DNA of 64,000 bases from Saccharothrix longispora. GTDB taxonomy: Bacteria > Actinomycetota > Actinomycetes > Mycobacteriales > Pseudonocardiaceae. The stretch is from positions 124,001 to 188,000 of the forward strand of contig NZ_NSDM01000004.1 of the NCBI RefSeq assembly GCF_030852425.1, given 5' to 3'. The notes beneath the pieces were generated by a model, which saw nothing but the letters and a program-made list of their open reading frames with translations, was not told where the DNA came from and ran no database searches. Within the stretch, counting starts at the first letter, position 1; each line of letters opens with the position of its first letter. A program made the position numbers and the translations under genes. Below, one piece after another: positions 33,885 through 42,459 of the stretch.

Positions 33885-35060
33885 TCACCGCTCCCCGTCG
33901 GTGGTCAGGTGCAGGGACCGGACGCCGACCGTGTTCGGCGACGGCATGAACACGGGCCGCCGGTCCGGGTCCGCGCGCAGGCGCGGGAACCGGTCCAGCA
34001 GGACGTCGAGCGCGACCCGGCCCTCCAGGCGGGCCAGCGGCGCGCCGAGGCAGAAGTGCACGCCCCGGCCGAAGGCCAGGTGCGGGTTGGGGTCGCGCCG
34101 GACGTCGAAGGCGTGCGGGTCGGCGAACCGGCGCTCGTCCCGGTTGGCGGCGCCCGGCCACAGCACGACCACCTGGTCCGCCGGGATCTCCACGCCGCCG
34201 AGCGCGGTGGCCGCCTTCGTGGCCCGCGCCACCGAGGCGAACGGGGTCAGGTAGCGCAGCGACTCCTCGACGGCGCCGGGCAGCAGGGCGCGGTCCTCCC
34301 GCACGGCGCGCAGCTGGTCGGGGTGCGCGTCCAGGCACAGCACGGTGTTGCCGAGCAGCATGGTGGTCGTGATGTGGCCCGCGACCAGCAGCACGCTCGC
34401 GAAGTTGACCACCTCGGCGTCGGACAGCCGCGCACCGTCCACTTCGGCCCGCACCAGGGCGGTCAGCAGGTCCTCGCGGGGCTTCACCCGCCGTTCGGCG
34501 GCGTGCCCGCGCAGGTAGTCCAGCATCGGCGCGAGCTGCTCGACGCTGTCACGCAGCGCCTCGCCCTGCTTCTCGGCGTCGGTGAGGGAGAACTCGTCGT
34601 CGTTCTCGAACATCGCGTCGACCCACCCCCGGAACAGGTCGCGGTCGCCGCTCGGCACGCCGAGGAGTTCGGCGATCACGATGACCGGCAGCGGGTAGGC
34701 GAGGTCCTCCACCAGGTCGAAGCCGCCGTCCACGCGGTCGAGCAGCTCGTGCGTCAGGCGGGCGATGCGCGGTTCGAGGTCGGCGACGACCTTCGGCGTG
34801 AACGCCCCGCTCACCAGCCGCCGCAGCTCGCGGTGCGCGGGCGGGTCCACCTGGAGCAGGTTGCCGTCGGTGAGCGACGGGTCCGGCTGCCCCGGGAACA
34901 GCCGCAGCACCTCGGACGAGAACCGCTCGTGGTCGCCCAGGGCCTCGACGACCTCCGGGTGGCCGTGGACGTTCCAGAGACCCAGCCGCTCGTCGAACCC
35001 GACGATCCGCTCCGGTCGTTCCCCGCGCAGCCAGAACTGCGCCGGGTGCGTGTCCCACAT
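33885..35060 (-). CDS. Cytochrome P450
   Basis: The 391-residue soluble bacterial P450 has the heme ligand Cys337 in FGRGVHFCLGAPLAR, the ExxR pair at E266/R269, and an I-helix motif VAGHITTT. Position 230, normally Asp or Glu of the acid-alcohol pair, is Ile here; some macrolide-type actinomycete P450s tolerate this. Residues WPGAANRDERRF and DPHAFDVRRDPNPHLAF are typical. Its start follows the DUF4097 stop by 25 bp with a purine-rich ribosome-binding site, so it may be the last gene of the RHH-DUF4097 transcript. No ferredoxin or biosynthetic cluster adjoins it. Confidence 0.93.
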   Translation of the reverse strand: MWDTHPAQFWLRGERPERIVGFDERLGLWNVHGHPEVVEALGDHERFSSEVLRLFPGQPDPSLTDGNLLQVDPPAHRELRRLVSGAFTPKVVADLEPRIARLTHELLDRVDGGFDLVEDLAYPLPVIVIAELLGVPSGDRDLFRGWVDAMFENDDEFSLTDAEKQGEALRDSVEQLAPMLDYLRGHAAERRVKPREDLLTALVRAEVDGARLSDAEVVNFASVLLVAGHITTTMLLGNTVLCLDAHPDQLRAVREDRALLPGAVEESLRYLTPFASVARATKAATALGGVEIPADQVVVLWPGAANRDERRFADPHAFDVRRDPNPHLAFGRGVHFCLGAPLARLEGRVALDVLLDRFPRLRADPDRRPVFMPSPNTVGVRSLHLTTDGER

Positions 35061-35085
35061 GTCCTGTCCCCCTTGTGCTTCGTGA

Positions 35086-35925
35086 CTAGGCGCGGCGGAC
35101 GAGGATGTCGCCGAGCGTGGTGCGGCCGCGGACCTCGACCCGCTCGTCGGTCTCGCCCGGCGCGTCCGAGGTGCTCAGCTCGTTGCGCACGCGGCCGGTC
35201 CGGGAGCGCACGTCGAGCCAGGCGGCCGTGCCCTCGCGGACGCCCACCTCCAGCTCGCCGACCGAGGTCTCCAGCGTCACCGAGCCGCGCGCGACGTCGT
35301 GGACGCGGATGTGGCCGTGGGCGCTCCTGGCGTGCACGTCGCCCCCGGCGCGGTCGATGACGATCCCGCCGTTGGCCGCGTTGACCCGCACCTCGCCGGT
35401 GACCTCGCCCAGGCGGGTCGCGCCGTTGGAGTTCTTGATCTCGCCGGACCCGTCGAGCGTGCCGATGCGCACCTCGCCGGAGCCGGTCCGCACGTCCACC
35501 CGCCCCGACGCCCGCGCCACCGCGATGTCGCCGGTGGACGTCTCCAGGCGCGCGGCCCCGGTGTCCTGGAGGCGGATGTGACCGGCGGAGGTCTTGATGC
35601 GGCACTCGCCGAGCGCGCCCTCGCCGCGGAAGTCGACGAGCTGCCCGCGCGCCGTGACGGCGGAGCCCGCCGGGAGTTCGACGACCAGGTCGACCGAGCC
35701 CGGCTTGGCGAGGAAGTTCGTGGTCCGGCGGCTGCGCACGGTCAGCCGGCCGTCGTGGAACTCGACGGTCGTGGTGCCGGCGGCCTTGACGTCCTTCTCC
35801 GAGGCCGGGTCGGTGGGGCGGACCTCGACGGTGGTCCGGTCGCGTTCGCCCGCGGTGAGCAGGGTGCCGCCGTAGACGAGGTCGAGGTCGACCTCGATCG
35901 GGTCGGGAGTGTCGAAAATGGGCAT
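35086..35925 (-). CDS. DUF4097 beta-helix-like protein
   Basis: The 279-residue protein consists largely of short beta repeats with alternating SAG/STG/GSG turns, such as IKTSAGHIRLQ, LETSTGDIAVA, VRTGSGEVRI and LETSVGELEVGV. This is the DUF4097/adhesin-like beta-helix pattern. There is no signal peptide, so it is probably cytosolic. GAGGGGA lies about 7 nt before ATG 35925. It follows the ribbon-helix-helix gene by 46 bp, an arrangement I have seen often in actinomycetes, but the function of the pair is unknown. Confidence 0.85.
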   Translation of the reverse strand: MPIFDTPDPIEVDLDLVYGGTLLTAGERDRTTVEVRPTDPASEKDVKAAGTTTVEFHDGRLTVRSRRTTNFLAKPGSVDLVVELPAGSAVTARGQLVDFRGEGALGECRIKTSAGHIRLQDTGAARLETSTGDIAVARASGRVDVRTGSGEVRIGTLDGSGEIKNSNGATRLGEVTGEVRVNAANGGIVIDRAGGDVHARSAHGHIRVHDVARGSVTLETSVGELEVGVREGTAAWLDVRSRTGRVRNELSTSDAPGETDERVEVRGRTTLGDILVRRA

Positions 35926-35971
35926 GGCTGTCCCCTCGGAATGGGTGGTGGGAGCGTTGTCGCAGGTGGGG

Positions 35972-36520
35972 CTAGCGGACCCAGCCCGTGTAGCGCTGGC
36001 CGACGCCGGTCGAGGTGGCGCCCGGGGCCGTGCCCGCCGCCCGCCCCTGGGTCGTCCGGCCCGGAGTCGCTCGGCCCGGCGCCCTCCCGGCCGGGCCGAG
36101 CCCGGCCGCCGCGGCCCGCACGAGCCAGGCGTTGACCGAGATCCCCTCGCGGGCGGCGGCCTCCTCGACCCGGGCCTTGAGGTGCTCGGGCAGGCGGAGG
36201 TTGATCCGCGCCACCGGACCCTCGTCCGACACCATCGGTGGCACCTCGGTGGCATCATCCTGGTGCACCGTGGCATCATCGGGCACCGCGACGACGAACT
36301 CGGGATCGCGTCCCCGCAACCGCACGTCGACGCTGCCCGGCGCCAGGTCCCGCGTGATCTCGTCGGCGGCGGCGGACAGCGCTTCGAGCAGCGTCAACCG
36401 CGCGGCCGACTCCAGCGGGAGGACCAGCCGCTCGGCCAGGGCGCGTGCCTCCGCGCCGCCGGCCTCGGCGGCGACGGCGAGTTCCCGGCGGAGGTTGTCG
36501 ACGTAGGGCGTCAAGTCCAT
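35972..36520 (-). CDS. HicB-like ribbon-helix-helix regulator
   Basis: In this 182-residue protein the DNA-binding ribbon-helix-helix is INLRLPEHLKARVEEAAAR followed by EGISVNAWLVRAAAAGL (about 107-143). An N-terminal helical half (to about 80) and a Gly/Arg/Thr-rich tail flank it. HicB-like antitoxins look like this, but no HicA toxin is present. The neighbour is DUF4097 instead. Its ATG lies at the edge of a four-half-site operator with no room for a ribosome-binding site; CATAGT (minus strand, 36532-36527) is correctly placed for a leaderless transcript. Autorepression is likely. Confidence 0.85.
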   Translation of the reverse strand: MDLTPYVDNLRRELAVAAEAGGAEARALAERLVLPLESAARLTLLEALSAAADEITRDLAPGSVDVRLRGRDPEFVVAVPDDATVHQDDATEVPPMVSDEGPVARINLRLPEHLKARVEEAAAREGISVNAWLVRAAAAGLGPAGRAPGRATPGRTTQGRAAGTAPGATSTGVGQRYTGWVR

Positions 36521-36571
36521 GGCACCACTATGGCACCACTGTGGTGCCACCGCAACCGCCTCGTGGTGCCA
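36520..36571. promoter_or_regulatory. Phased TGGCACCAC operator of the RHH gene
   Basis: TGGCACCAC occurs at 36520-36528 and 36531-36539; its inverse GTGGTGCCA occurs at 36541-36549 and 36563-36571. The inner pair forms a perfect dyad around one base. Offsets of 11 and 22 bp put all sites on one helical face. The array covers the presumed -10 and the start codon of the RHH gene, so binding would block transcription. Confidence 0.8.
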
Positions 36572-36578
36572 CCGCGGT

Positions 36579-36806
36579 TCAGTCCTCGTGGGTGATCTCG
36601 AACAGGTCGTCGAACTGCATCGGTGAGAGCGCCACGAGCGCGCCCGCGATGAACGCCCCGCCGGGGCGGAGCGTCCCGTTGACCACGCGGCTGATCGTGG
36701 AGCGGTTCACGTCCATCGCCTGGGCGAGCGCGTAGTCGGACCGGAAGCCCGCCAGCCGCACGGCTTTGCTGAAGGCGGCGGTGCGGAGCTTGATGGTGTG
36801 CGGCAT
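36579..36806 (-). CDS. Small XRE-type helix-turn-helix protein
   Basis: The 75-residue protein is little more than an HTH: FSKAVRLAGFRSDYALAQAMDVNRSTISRVVNG, then a short helical end (PMQFDDLFEI). GAGG lies about 7 nt before ATG 36806. It resembles small phage- or actinomycete-type regulators that bind one operator. It precedes the RHH gene on the same strand, but the RHH operator lies between them, so they may be transcribed separately. A GTTGTG-N9-CACAAC dyad 16 bp upstream could be its own site. Confidence 0.78.
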   Translation of the reverse strand: MPHTIKLRTAAFSKAVRLAGFRSDYALAQAMDVNRSTISRVVNGTLRPGGAFIAGALVALSPMQFDDLFEITHED

Positions 36807-36821
36807 GCGGACCTCGGGCGG

Positions 36822-36842
36822 GTTGTGTGGTGGGCGCACAAC
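36822..36842. promoter_or_regulatory. GTTGTG-N9-CACAAC dyad upstream of the small HTH gene
   Basis: GTTGTG (36822-36827) and CACAAC (36837-36842) are exact inverse copies nine bases apart, just upstream of the HTH gene start. Further GTTGTG/CACAAC-like pieces occur up to 36960. Operator function is inferred from symmetry and position only. Confidence 0.4.
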
Positions 36843-36970
36843 GTCCAGTGTGTACTCGGGACCCTAGCTCCACGTTCCGGATGGCAACGGGCTTTCCCTT
36901 GCGCCACAACAACTCCGCACTTCATGGGCGTGTTCCGGCGTGGTCGCCGTTGTGCACGCGCCACGTGTCG

Positions 36971-37831
36971 TCACACGTTGGTGGCCAATGCCCGGTCCCC
37001 GTCGTCGGAGAAGGCGAACGCGGCGAAGTCGGCGACGGGGACGTACCCGATCCGCCGGTAGAGGGCGTTGCTGGTGGCGTTGCCGGGGTCCGTGAACAGC
37101 ACGACGTGCGTGGCGCCCGAGTCCAGCGCCGCCCGGCTCACTGCGGCCGTGACGGCGGCCGCGTAGCCGCGCCCGCGGAGGTGCGCCGGGGTGTAGACGG
37201 GGTCCACCCGGGCCATGCCGGCGACCACCGGCGTGGAGCCGGCCATGGACACGGGGGTGCCGTCCGGGGTCTCCCAGAACGTGTAGTGCTTGTCGGCGTA
37301 CCGGGAGTCCTCCCAGGGGGTGCCGGGGGTCTCGTCGACGGCGGCCATGAACCCGTGGCACCAGCGGACGACCTGCCCGCGGTCGTGCGGGTCCTCGGCG
37401 CGGGCCCGGCCGGCCGGCGCGGGCTCCGGCGGGGCGAGCGTGCCGAGCCGGTGGAGGCGCACCCCCTGGCCGGGCGTCGGGGTCGCCCCCGTGCGCCGTC
37501 GCCAGGCCTCGGCGAACGCGGCGGCGGTGTCCCGCACGGCGGTGACCCCGGCGAGCGGGCGGTCGGCCAGGCGGGCGGCGAGGGCGTCGGCCTGCTCGGG
37601 GGAGAGGGGGCTGGTGTTCAGCCGGCGCGACGACGGGAGCAGGTGGAACAGGGCGCGGACCCCGCCGCCGGACTCCAGCCAGCCGAACGAGGTGGCCGCG
37701 CCGCGGGTGCGCGCCTTCTCGGCGACCGTCGCCGTCATGGTGTGCAGGTCGGGGCGGGAGCGCAGGAAGTCCCCCGCCCGGGCGAGGAACTCGTCGACGT
37801 CATCGGTGAGGTGCCAGCTGTCCGAGCGCAT
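36971..37831 (-). CDS. GNAT-family N-acetyltransferase
   Basis: The 286-residue protein has a variable N-terminal half and a C-terminal GNAT domain. Its acetyl-CoA motif A is DPVYTPAHLRGRGYAAAVTAAVSRAAL, followed by VLFTDPGNATSNALYRRIGYVPV. The R/Q-x-x-G-x-G/A core (RGRGYA) is intact. The acceptor substrate is unknown. A signature SMAGSTPVVAGMARVDPVY precedes motif A, as in a common actinomycete subfamily. It is a single gene, 70 bp downstream of the M23 gene on the same strand but separated by a strong terminator. Confidence 0.88.
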   Translation of the reverse strand: MRSDSWHLTDDVDEFLARAGDFLRSRPDLHTMTATVAEKARTRGAATSFGWLESGGGVRALFHLLPSSRRLNTSPLSPEQADALAARLADRPLAGVTAVRDTAAAFAEAWRRRTGATPTPGQGVRLHRLGTLAPPEPAPAGRARAEDPHDRGQVVRWCHGFMAAVDETPGTPWEDSRYADKHYTFWETPDGTPVSMAGSTPVVAGMARVDPVYTPAHLRGRGYAAAVTAAVSRAALDSGATHVVLFTDPGNATSNALYRRIGYVPVADFAAFAFSDDGDRALATNV

Positions 37832-37841
37832 GGTGCATGAT

Positions 37842-37873
37842 CCCCTCCGCCCGTCCCGGGCCGGGCGGAGGGG
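37842..37873 (-). terminator. Terminator of the first M23 gene
   Basis: CCCCTCCGCCCG (37842-37853) and CGGGCGGAGGGG (37862-37873) form a perfect 12-bp stem with an 8-nt loop, 28 nt past the stop codon of the peptidase gene. Confidence 0.8.
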
Positions 37874-37901
37874 AAGCCTGCGGGAGAGCCCGGCGGAGGG
37901 G

Positions 37902-39053
37902 TCAGCAGTAACCGTTGACCGGCACCGAGAGGCCGGTCCACATGTAGGCGTCGCTGACCCAGGTGCCGTCGGTGAGCCGGTTCCACAGGCTGGAGGTCCC
38001 CCACCTGCCGGTGTGGCTCGTGCCGTTGGCGGAGCAGGCGACGTTCACGGTCGCGCCGTCGGCCACCGTGCCCGCCGGCGCGTGCCCGGAGCCCGGACCG
38101 GTGCGCTTGTTCACCACGCCGCCGCCGTTGGCGTCCACGACGGCCTGGGTGAACCCGAGCGCGCCGTGGTTGTGGAGCGAGCCGCCCGCGTAGGCGCGCG
38201 CGCTGCCGTGCAGCGCCGAACCCTGGTAGGCGGCGGCCCCGTTCTGCAGCACCCACTTGCCGACGTCGTGGTTGGCGATGCCGATGTACGCGCTGTTCTG
38301 GCGCAGCGCGAAGTGCACGTGCCTGCCGGACGCGGCGCCGCCGCAGGTGACGTCCGTGCCGGTGTTGCCGAGGAACGCGCCCTGGCCGACGGACGCGCCG
38401 TTGACGTTGACGCTGTTCCACAGGTGGTAGTAGTCGGTGGAGTAGCCGCGGTCGTGGATGACCCGGATCCAGCCCGTGCACATCGTGTACGCCGCGCCGC
38501 CCCGGGCGGCGCGCACCACCTGGTCGCCGCCCGCCAGGTCGAGCGAGCTCCACGGCGCCGCCGCGCCGCTCCAGCCGTGGGGGCCGCCGGGCATCCCCCA
38601 CGACTGGCCCACCGCGAACGGCAGGGCCATGCCGGTGCGCCAGTCGCCGGGCCCCAGCGCCGCCGGTCGGCCCAGCGCGGTCAGCAGCGGGCGCTCCGCC
38701 TCGGACACCACCGGCGCCCCGGCCGCGAGGTCGGCGAAGGCCGGCTCGCCCTCCAGGGCGACCTCCCACCCGGCGCCGTCCCGGTGGGCGACGAACAGCC
38801 AGCCCGTCGGGTGGTCGTCCGATCCCGGCGCGGTCGCCAGCACCGCCGTGCCGAACGCCCACTCCCCGTCCCGCTCGGTGACGTTCACCCGGGGCGTCGT
38901 CGACGCGGTCGCGGCGACGGGCGCGGCGGCGTGCATCCGCGCCGTCACCACCGAGGCGAGGTCGGTCACCGGTTCTGCGGCCGCCGCGCCGGCCACCGCC
39001 TGCGTGGCGACCAGCGCGACCACCACCGAGCCGGTCAGGAGTCGTGATCTCAT
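37902..39053 (-). CDS. Secreted M23 (LasA-like) metallopeptidase, copy 1
   Basis: The 383-residue protein has a signal peptide (MRSRLLTGSVVVALVATQ, cleavage near GAAAA-EP) and an N-terminal propeptide-like region to about 130. The M23 catalytic domain carries zinc ligands in GGPHGWSG, SSLDLAGGD and RHVHFAL, plus YYHLWN. A C-terminal SH3-like cell-wall-binding module follows (from about 320). It should cleave peptidoglycan cross-bridges or glycyl bonds outside the cell. GGAGG precedes ATG 39053. A paralogue lies 2 kb away in the opposite orientation, sharing a 79-bp block of identical DNA. Confidence 0.88.
   Translation of the reverse strand: MRSRLLTGSVVVALVATQAVAGAAAAEPVTDLASVVTARMHAAAPVAATASTTPRVNVTERDGEWAFGTAVLATAPGSDDHPTGWLFVAHRDGAGWEVALEGEPAFADLAAGAPVVSEAERPLLTALGRPAALGPGDWRTGMALPFAVGQSWGMPGGPHGWSGAAAPWSSLDLAGGDQVVRAARGGAAYTMCTGWIRVIHDRGYSTDYYHLWNSVNVNGASVGQGAFLGNTGTDVTCGGAASGRHVHFALRQNSAYIGIANHDVGKWVLQNGAAAYQGSALHGSARAYAGGSLHNHGALGFTQAVVDANGGGVVNKRTGPGSGHAPAGTVADGATVNVACSANGTSHTGRWGTSSLWNRLTDGTWVSDAYMWTGLSVPVNGYC
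37948..38026. repeat. 79-bp block identical to 42045-42123 (inverted)
   Basis: On the coding strands, this block and 42045-42123 are identical over 79 bases, including every third codon position. They encode the SH3-like segment GTSHTGRWGTSSLWNRL and its continuation in both M23 paralogues. The rest of the two genes is clearly diverged at both DNA and protein level. Confidence 0.9.
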
Positions 39054-39213
39054 GTCCTACCTCCGCTGTCGGGCGTGACGGCCGGGAGGGGGTCGGCTCC
39101 TCCGGGGCGTCCACCGCTCCGGAGGACAGGGAAGCCGGCCGAGTACGCGAGTCGATTCCACCAGGGAGCCCGGTGGCGGCAGGCGTTGTTGCCGGAGCCG
39201 CCGGTGATCGCAA

Positions 39214-40761
39214 TTACTCCTCGGGTGCGACCCCGGGCCGCACCAGCCACCAGCCCGCCGCCGCGCGGACCCCCGCCGGCAGGTCCGGCCTGCTCCGCAC
39301 GTCCGCCAGGACGGACGTCGCGCCCTGCATCCCGGCCGCGTAGACCACGGCGCGCAGCACCTCCTCCGCGTCGTCGCGCCCGCTCCGCCGCCACGCGCCG
39401 CCGTGCCGGCGCACGGCCTGCGCGAACACCTCGGGACCGGTGCGCCCCGGCAGGTTCCCGAGGCCCACGGCCGCCTGCGCCGCCACCGCGGACGGCACCC
39501 GGCCGCCGAGCAGCGCCTCCAGCGCGCGCCGGTGCCCCGCGCCGCCGAGCGCGCCGAGCGCGAAGACCCGTTCGCCCAGCAGCGGTGACCGGCCGCCGGT
39601 CGCCGCCGCCGCGACCAGGTCGTCCGCCAGCGCGTCCCCCAGCGGACCGCCGAACGGGCTCGCCGCCAGCACGGCCGCCGCGCCCAGCCGCACGTCGACC
39701 TTCCCGCTGAAGAGCAGCTCGTCCACCAGCCGCGACAGCATGCGGTTCTCGCTCGCCGAGGTCCCCCTGGCGGTCACGTCGAGCGCCGCCTCCGCCGCGG
39801 TGGTGAGCGAGGCGACCACCGCCGCGCGTCCCGCCGCGACGTCCTGGTCGCCACGACCCGCTCCGACGGCCGGCCGCGTCCCGGGTGGCGCCAGCCTGGC
39901 CGCCAGGTCCACGGCCGCCGGCCGGACGTGCGCGGGCAGGTCCCGGTCGGCCAGGTGGGCGCGGACGAGCACGTCGAGCGCGGCGGCGTCGTCACCGCCG
40001 AACCGCCCCGCCTCGGCGGCCAGCTCGCAGACGGCCAGCGCGGCGTGCAGCGTCCGCTCGCTCGTCGGCGCGGCGACCTCCCCCACCAGCAACCGGGTCG
40101 AGTGCCGGTCGTGCACCAGCAGCATGAGCGGGTCGACGACGACCTGGCCGGCCGGGTCCGCGACCATCTCGGCCACCGCCGCGGCGATCGCGCCGCGGGC
40201 CACGGGATGGCCCTGCAACCTGCGCAGCGCCTCCCACCGGGGCAGGTAGGCGTACCAGCGCGAGACCGACATCTCGGCGAGCAGGCGGGTCGTGAGCAGG
40301 CCCCACATGGCCCTCGGCAGGTAGACGTGGGGCAGCGCGAGCACCCGCGCGCTCATCGCGTCCCAGTCCGCGCCGCGCACCGGTGCGTCCCCGAGGCACC
40401 GGTCGAGCAGGTCGTCGAGCTCGGAGGCGAGGCGCGCGTCCGGGACGAACCGGCGGTCCAGGCGCGGTGCGCCGGGCCGGACCGAGCGGACCTGGTGCAC
40501 GGTGTCGACCGCGGCGCTGAGACGTCCGGCGGGCAGGCCGAGGACTTGCTCGTAGGAGCGGATCACGCGGTAGGGCACGGGCTGCACCCCGTTCTCCCAC
40601 CGGGAGATCCGACTGGGCGTGACCGGACCCAGGTGGGCGGACAGGGCCGTGACGCAGTGCCGCGCCACGGCCAGGTCGGGGTCGTGCCCGTACAGCCTGC
40701 TCGTCCGCAGCAACCAGGCGATCCGGGTGCGGCAGGCGAAGCGGCCCTCGTCGTCGACCAT
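39214..40761 (-). CDS. XRE-type regulator with long helical-repeat domain
   Basis: The 515-residue protein has an N-terminal HTH (VTALSAHLGPVTPSRISRWENG, then PYRVIRSYEQVLGLPAG). The remaining 400 residues are Ala/Leu-rich helical pairs resembling HEAT/ARM repeats, for example VDVRLGAAAVLAASPFGG and AVAAQAAVGLGNLPG. I do not recognise a named family. ATG 40761 is chosen; a GTG at about 40804 would add 14 residues. It lies between two paralogous secreted M23 peptidases and is divergent from the second, so it may regulate one or both. Confidence 0.75.
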   Translation of the reverse strand: MVDDEGRFACRTRIAWLLRTSRLYGHDPDLAVARHCVTALSAHLGPVTPSRISRWENGVQPVPYRVIRSYEQVLGLPAGRLSAAVDTVHQVRSVRPGAPRLDRRFVPDARLASELDDLLDRCLGDAPVRGADWDAMSARVLALPHVYLPRAMWGLLTTRLLAEMSVSRWYAYLPRWEALRRLQGHPVARGAIAAAVAEMVADPAGQVVVDPLMLLVHDRHSTRLLVGEVAAPTSERTLHAALAVCELAAEAGRFGGDDAAALDVLVRAHLADRDLPAHVRPAAVDLAARLAPPGTRPAVGAGRGDQDVAAGRAAVVASLTTAAEAALDVTARGTSASENRMLSRLVDELLFSGKVDVRLGAAAVLAASPFGGPLGDALADDLVAAAATGGRSPLLGERVFALGALGGAGHRRALEALLGGRVPSAVAAQAAVGLGNLPGRTGPEVFAQAVRRHGGAWRRSGRDDAEEVLRAVVYAAGMQGATSVLADVRSRPDLPAGVRAAAGWWLVRPGVAPEE

Positions 40762-40951
40762 CTTGTTGGGGCGCCCCGTGGTCACCCTGCCGGTCGACGT
40801 CAGCACGCTCCGCAGTATCGGCGTCGTTCCGGGACAGGCACAAGACGGCGATCGCCGGGTTGTTGCGCGGGCCGGCGCGGCCGGGCAACAACGCCGTCGT
40901 CCGGCCGCACCGGCGTTAGCGTCGGGTGCTCGGAGCCACGGAGGTGTCGAC

Positions 40952-42175
40952 ATGGGCAGGACCGTCCGGTGGGTGGCCGCGGTCGCGGTCGTGGTGGTGG
41001 GGTCCGCGGTCGCCGTCCCGGTCGCGGGAGCGGTCGTGGTGACCCCGGTGACCCCGGTGGCTTCGGTGGCTTCGGTCGGGGGAGCGCCCTCGGCGGACCT
41101 GGTCGAGCAGGTGACGCGGGCGGCGCGCGACCGGGTGGGAGCGGCGGAGGCCGCCCACCTGACCGGTGCCGAGGTGCGCGTGCTGCGGTCGGACCGGCGG
41201 CAGGCGTACGGCACGGTCGTGCTCACCACGCCGCCGGGCGCGGACGCGCTGCCGAGGGACTGGCTGTTCGTCGCCGAGCGCGACGGCGCGGGACCGGCCT
41301 GGCGGGTGGCCCTCGACGGGCAGCCCGCGTTCGCCGACCTCGCCGCGCGGTCCGGCGTGCTCTCGGAGCGGGAGAGCGGCGTGTTCGCCGCGCACGGCGG
41401 TCGGCTGGGCGCGGCGGTGAACGGCGACTACCGGACGGGCATGGGCCTGCCGTGGGCGATCGGCCAGTCGTGGACCGCGCTCGGCGGTCCGCACGCCCAC
41501 GACGCGGGCAGCGGACCGTGGAGCTCGCTCGACCTGGCGGGCGGCGACCAGCGGGTGCTGGCCGTGCGGGACGGGCTGGCCTACACCCCGTGCGTCGGCA
41601 TGATCAGGATTCTGCACCCCGACGGTTACGCCAGCCGCTACTACCACCTGTGGAACCACCTCCGGGCCGACGGGACGCCGGTGTCGGTGGGCACCCACCT
41701 GGGCGACACCGGGACGGAGATCGGGTGCGGCGGCGCCGCGAACGCGCGGCACGTGCACTTCTCCCTGATGCACAACGGGAACTTCGTCGGCATCGCCAAC
41801 CACATCATCGGGAAGTGGTTGTTCCGCAACGGCGGCGCCCAGTACGGCGGCTCGGCGCTGCACGGCAGCCGTTCCGTCCCCGTGGGCGGCCAGGTGCACA
41901 ACTACGGCGCGCTCGGCCGCACCCAGGGCATCGTCGACGCCAACGACCTGGCCACGGTGAACCGCCGCTCCGGCCCGGGAGTCGGCTACCCGGTGTCCGG
42001 CACGGTGGCCGACGGGGCGACCGTGAGCATCGCCTGCTCGGCCGACGGCACGAGCCACACCGGCAGGTGGGGGACCTCCAGCCTGTGGAACCGGCTCACC
42101 GACGGCACCTGGGTCAGCGACGCGTACGTCTACACGGGGCTGGCCGGTCCCGTGAACGGCCGGTGCGGCCCCTGA
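40952..42175 (+). CDS. Secreted M23 (LasA-like) metallopeptidase, copy 2
   Basis: The 407-residue paralogue of the 37902-39053 product has a signal peptide (MGRTVRWVAAVAVVVVGSA), a propeptide-like region, and the M23 domain with zinc ligands in GGPHAHDAG, SSLDLAGGD and RHVHFSL. The same SH3-like tail closes the protein. GGAGG lies 7 nt before ATG 40952, and TAGCGT at 40917-40922 may be the -10. Likely an exported peptidoglycan hydrolase. The divergent XRE gene may control it. Confidence 0.88.
   Translation: MGRTVRWVAAVAVVVVGSAVAVPVAGAVVVTPVTPVASVASVGGAPSADLVEQVTRAARDRVGAAEAAHLTGAEVRVLRSDRRQAYGTVVLTTPPGADALPRDWLFVAERDGAGPAWRVALDGQPAFADLAARSGVLSERESGVFAAHGGRLGAAVNGDYRTGMGLPWAIGQSWTALGGPHAHDAGSGPWSSLDLAGGDQRVLAVRDGLAYTPCVGMIRILHPDGYASRYYHLWNHLRADGTPVSVGTHLGDTGTEIGCGGAANARHVHFSLMHNGNFVGIANHIIGKWLFRNGGAQYGGSALHGSRSVPVGGQVHNYGALGRTQGIVDANDLATVNRRSGPGVGYPVSGTVADGATVSIACSADGTSHTGRWGTSSLWNRLTDGTWVSDAYVYTGLAGPVNGRCGP
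42045..42123. repeat. 79-bp block identical to 37948-38026 (inverted)
   Basis: This is the partner of the block at 37948-38026; both encode the same 26-residue stretch of the SH3-like domain with identical codons. Perfect identity over 79 bp inside otherwise diverged genes points to gene conversion. Confidence 0.9.
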
Positions 42176-42459
42176 GCCACCCGCCGGCGGGCGATTCGTA
42201 CGGGGTGCCACACGAACTCACGGTCGCCGTGGACCGAGGGTTCCGCGAGAGGGTCGGTCGCCGTCGTCCGGGGCGCCTCCGGACCTCCGGGCCCTGTGAC
42301 GTCCGAGCGGATCGAGGAACCACGACGGAACCGCCGCCCTCGGTGATGTCCTGTGTCGGGCAGGAGGCACGCGGGCGGTGGATCGACCCGAGCGTCGGGG
42401 TTCACGGGGCGGTGAGCGCAAGGACGAGAAGTCGCGGGAAGCTCCCCGGTGCTTCGAGG

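Noticed and set aside
35972..36806. HicAB or other toxin-antitoxin module
   Set aside because: The RHH protein is HicB-like but no small toxin gene adjoins it; the neighbours are DUF4097 and a short HTH protein.
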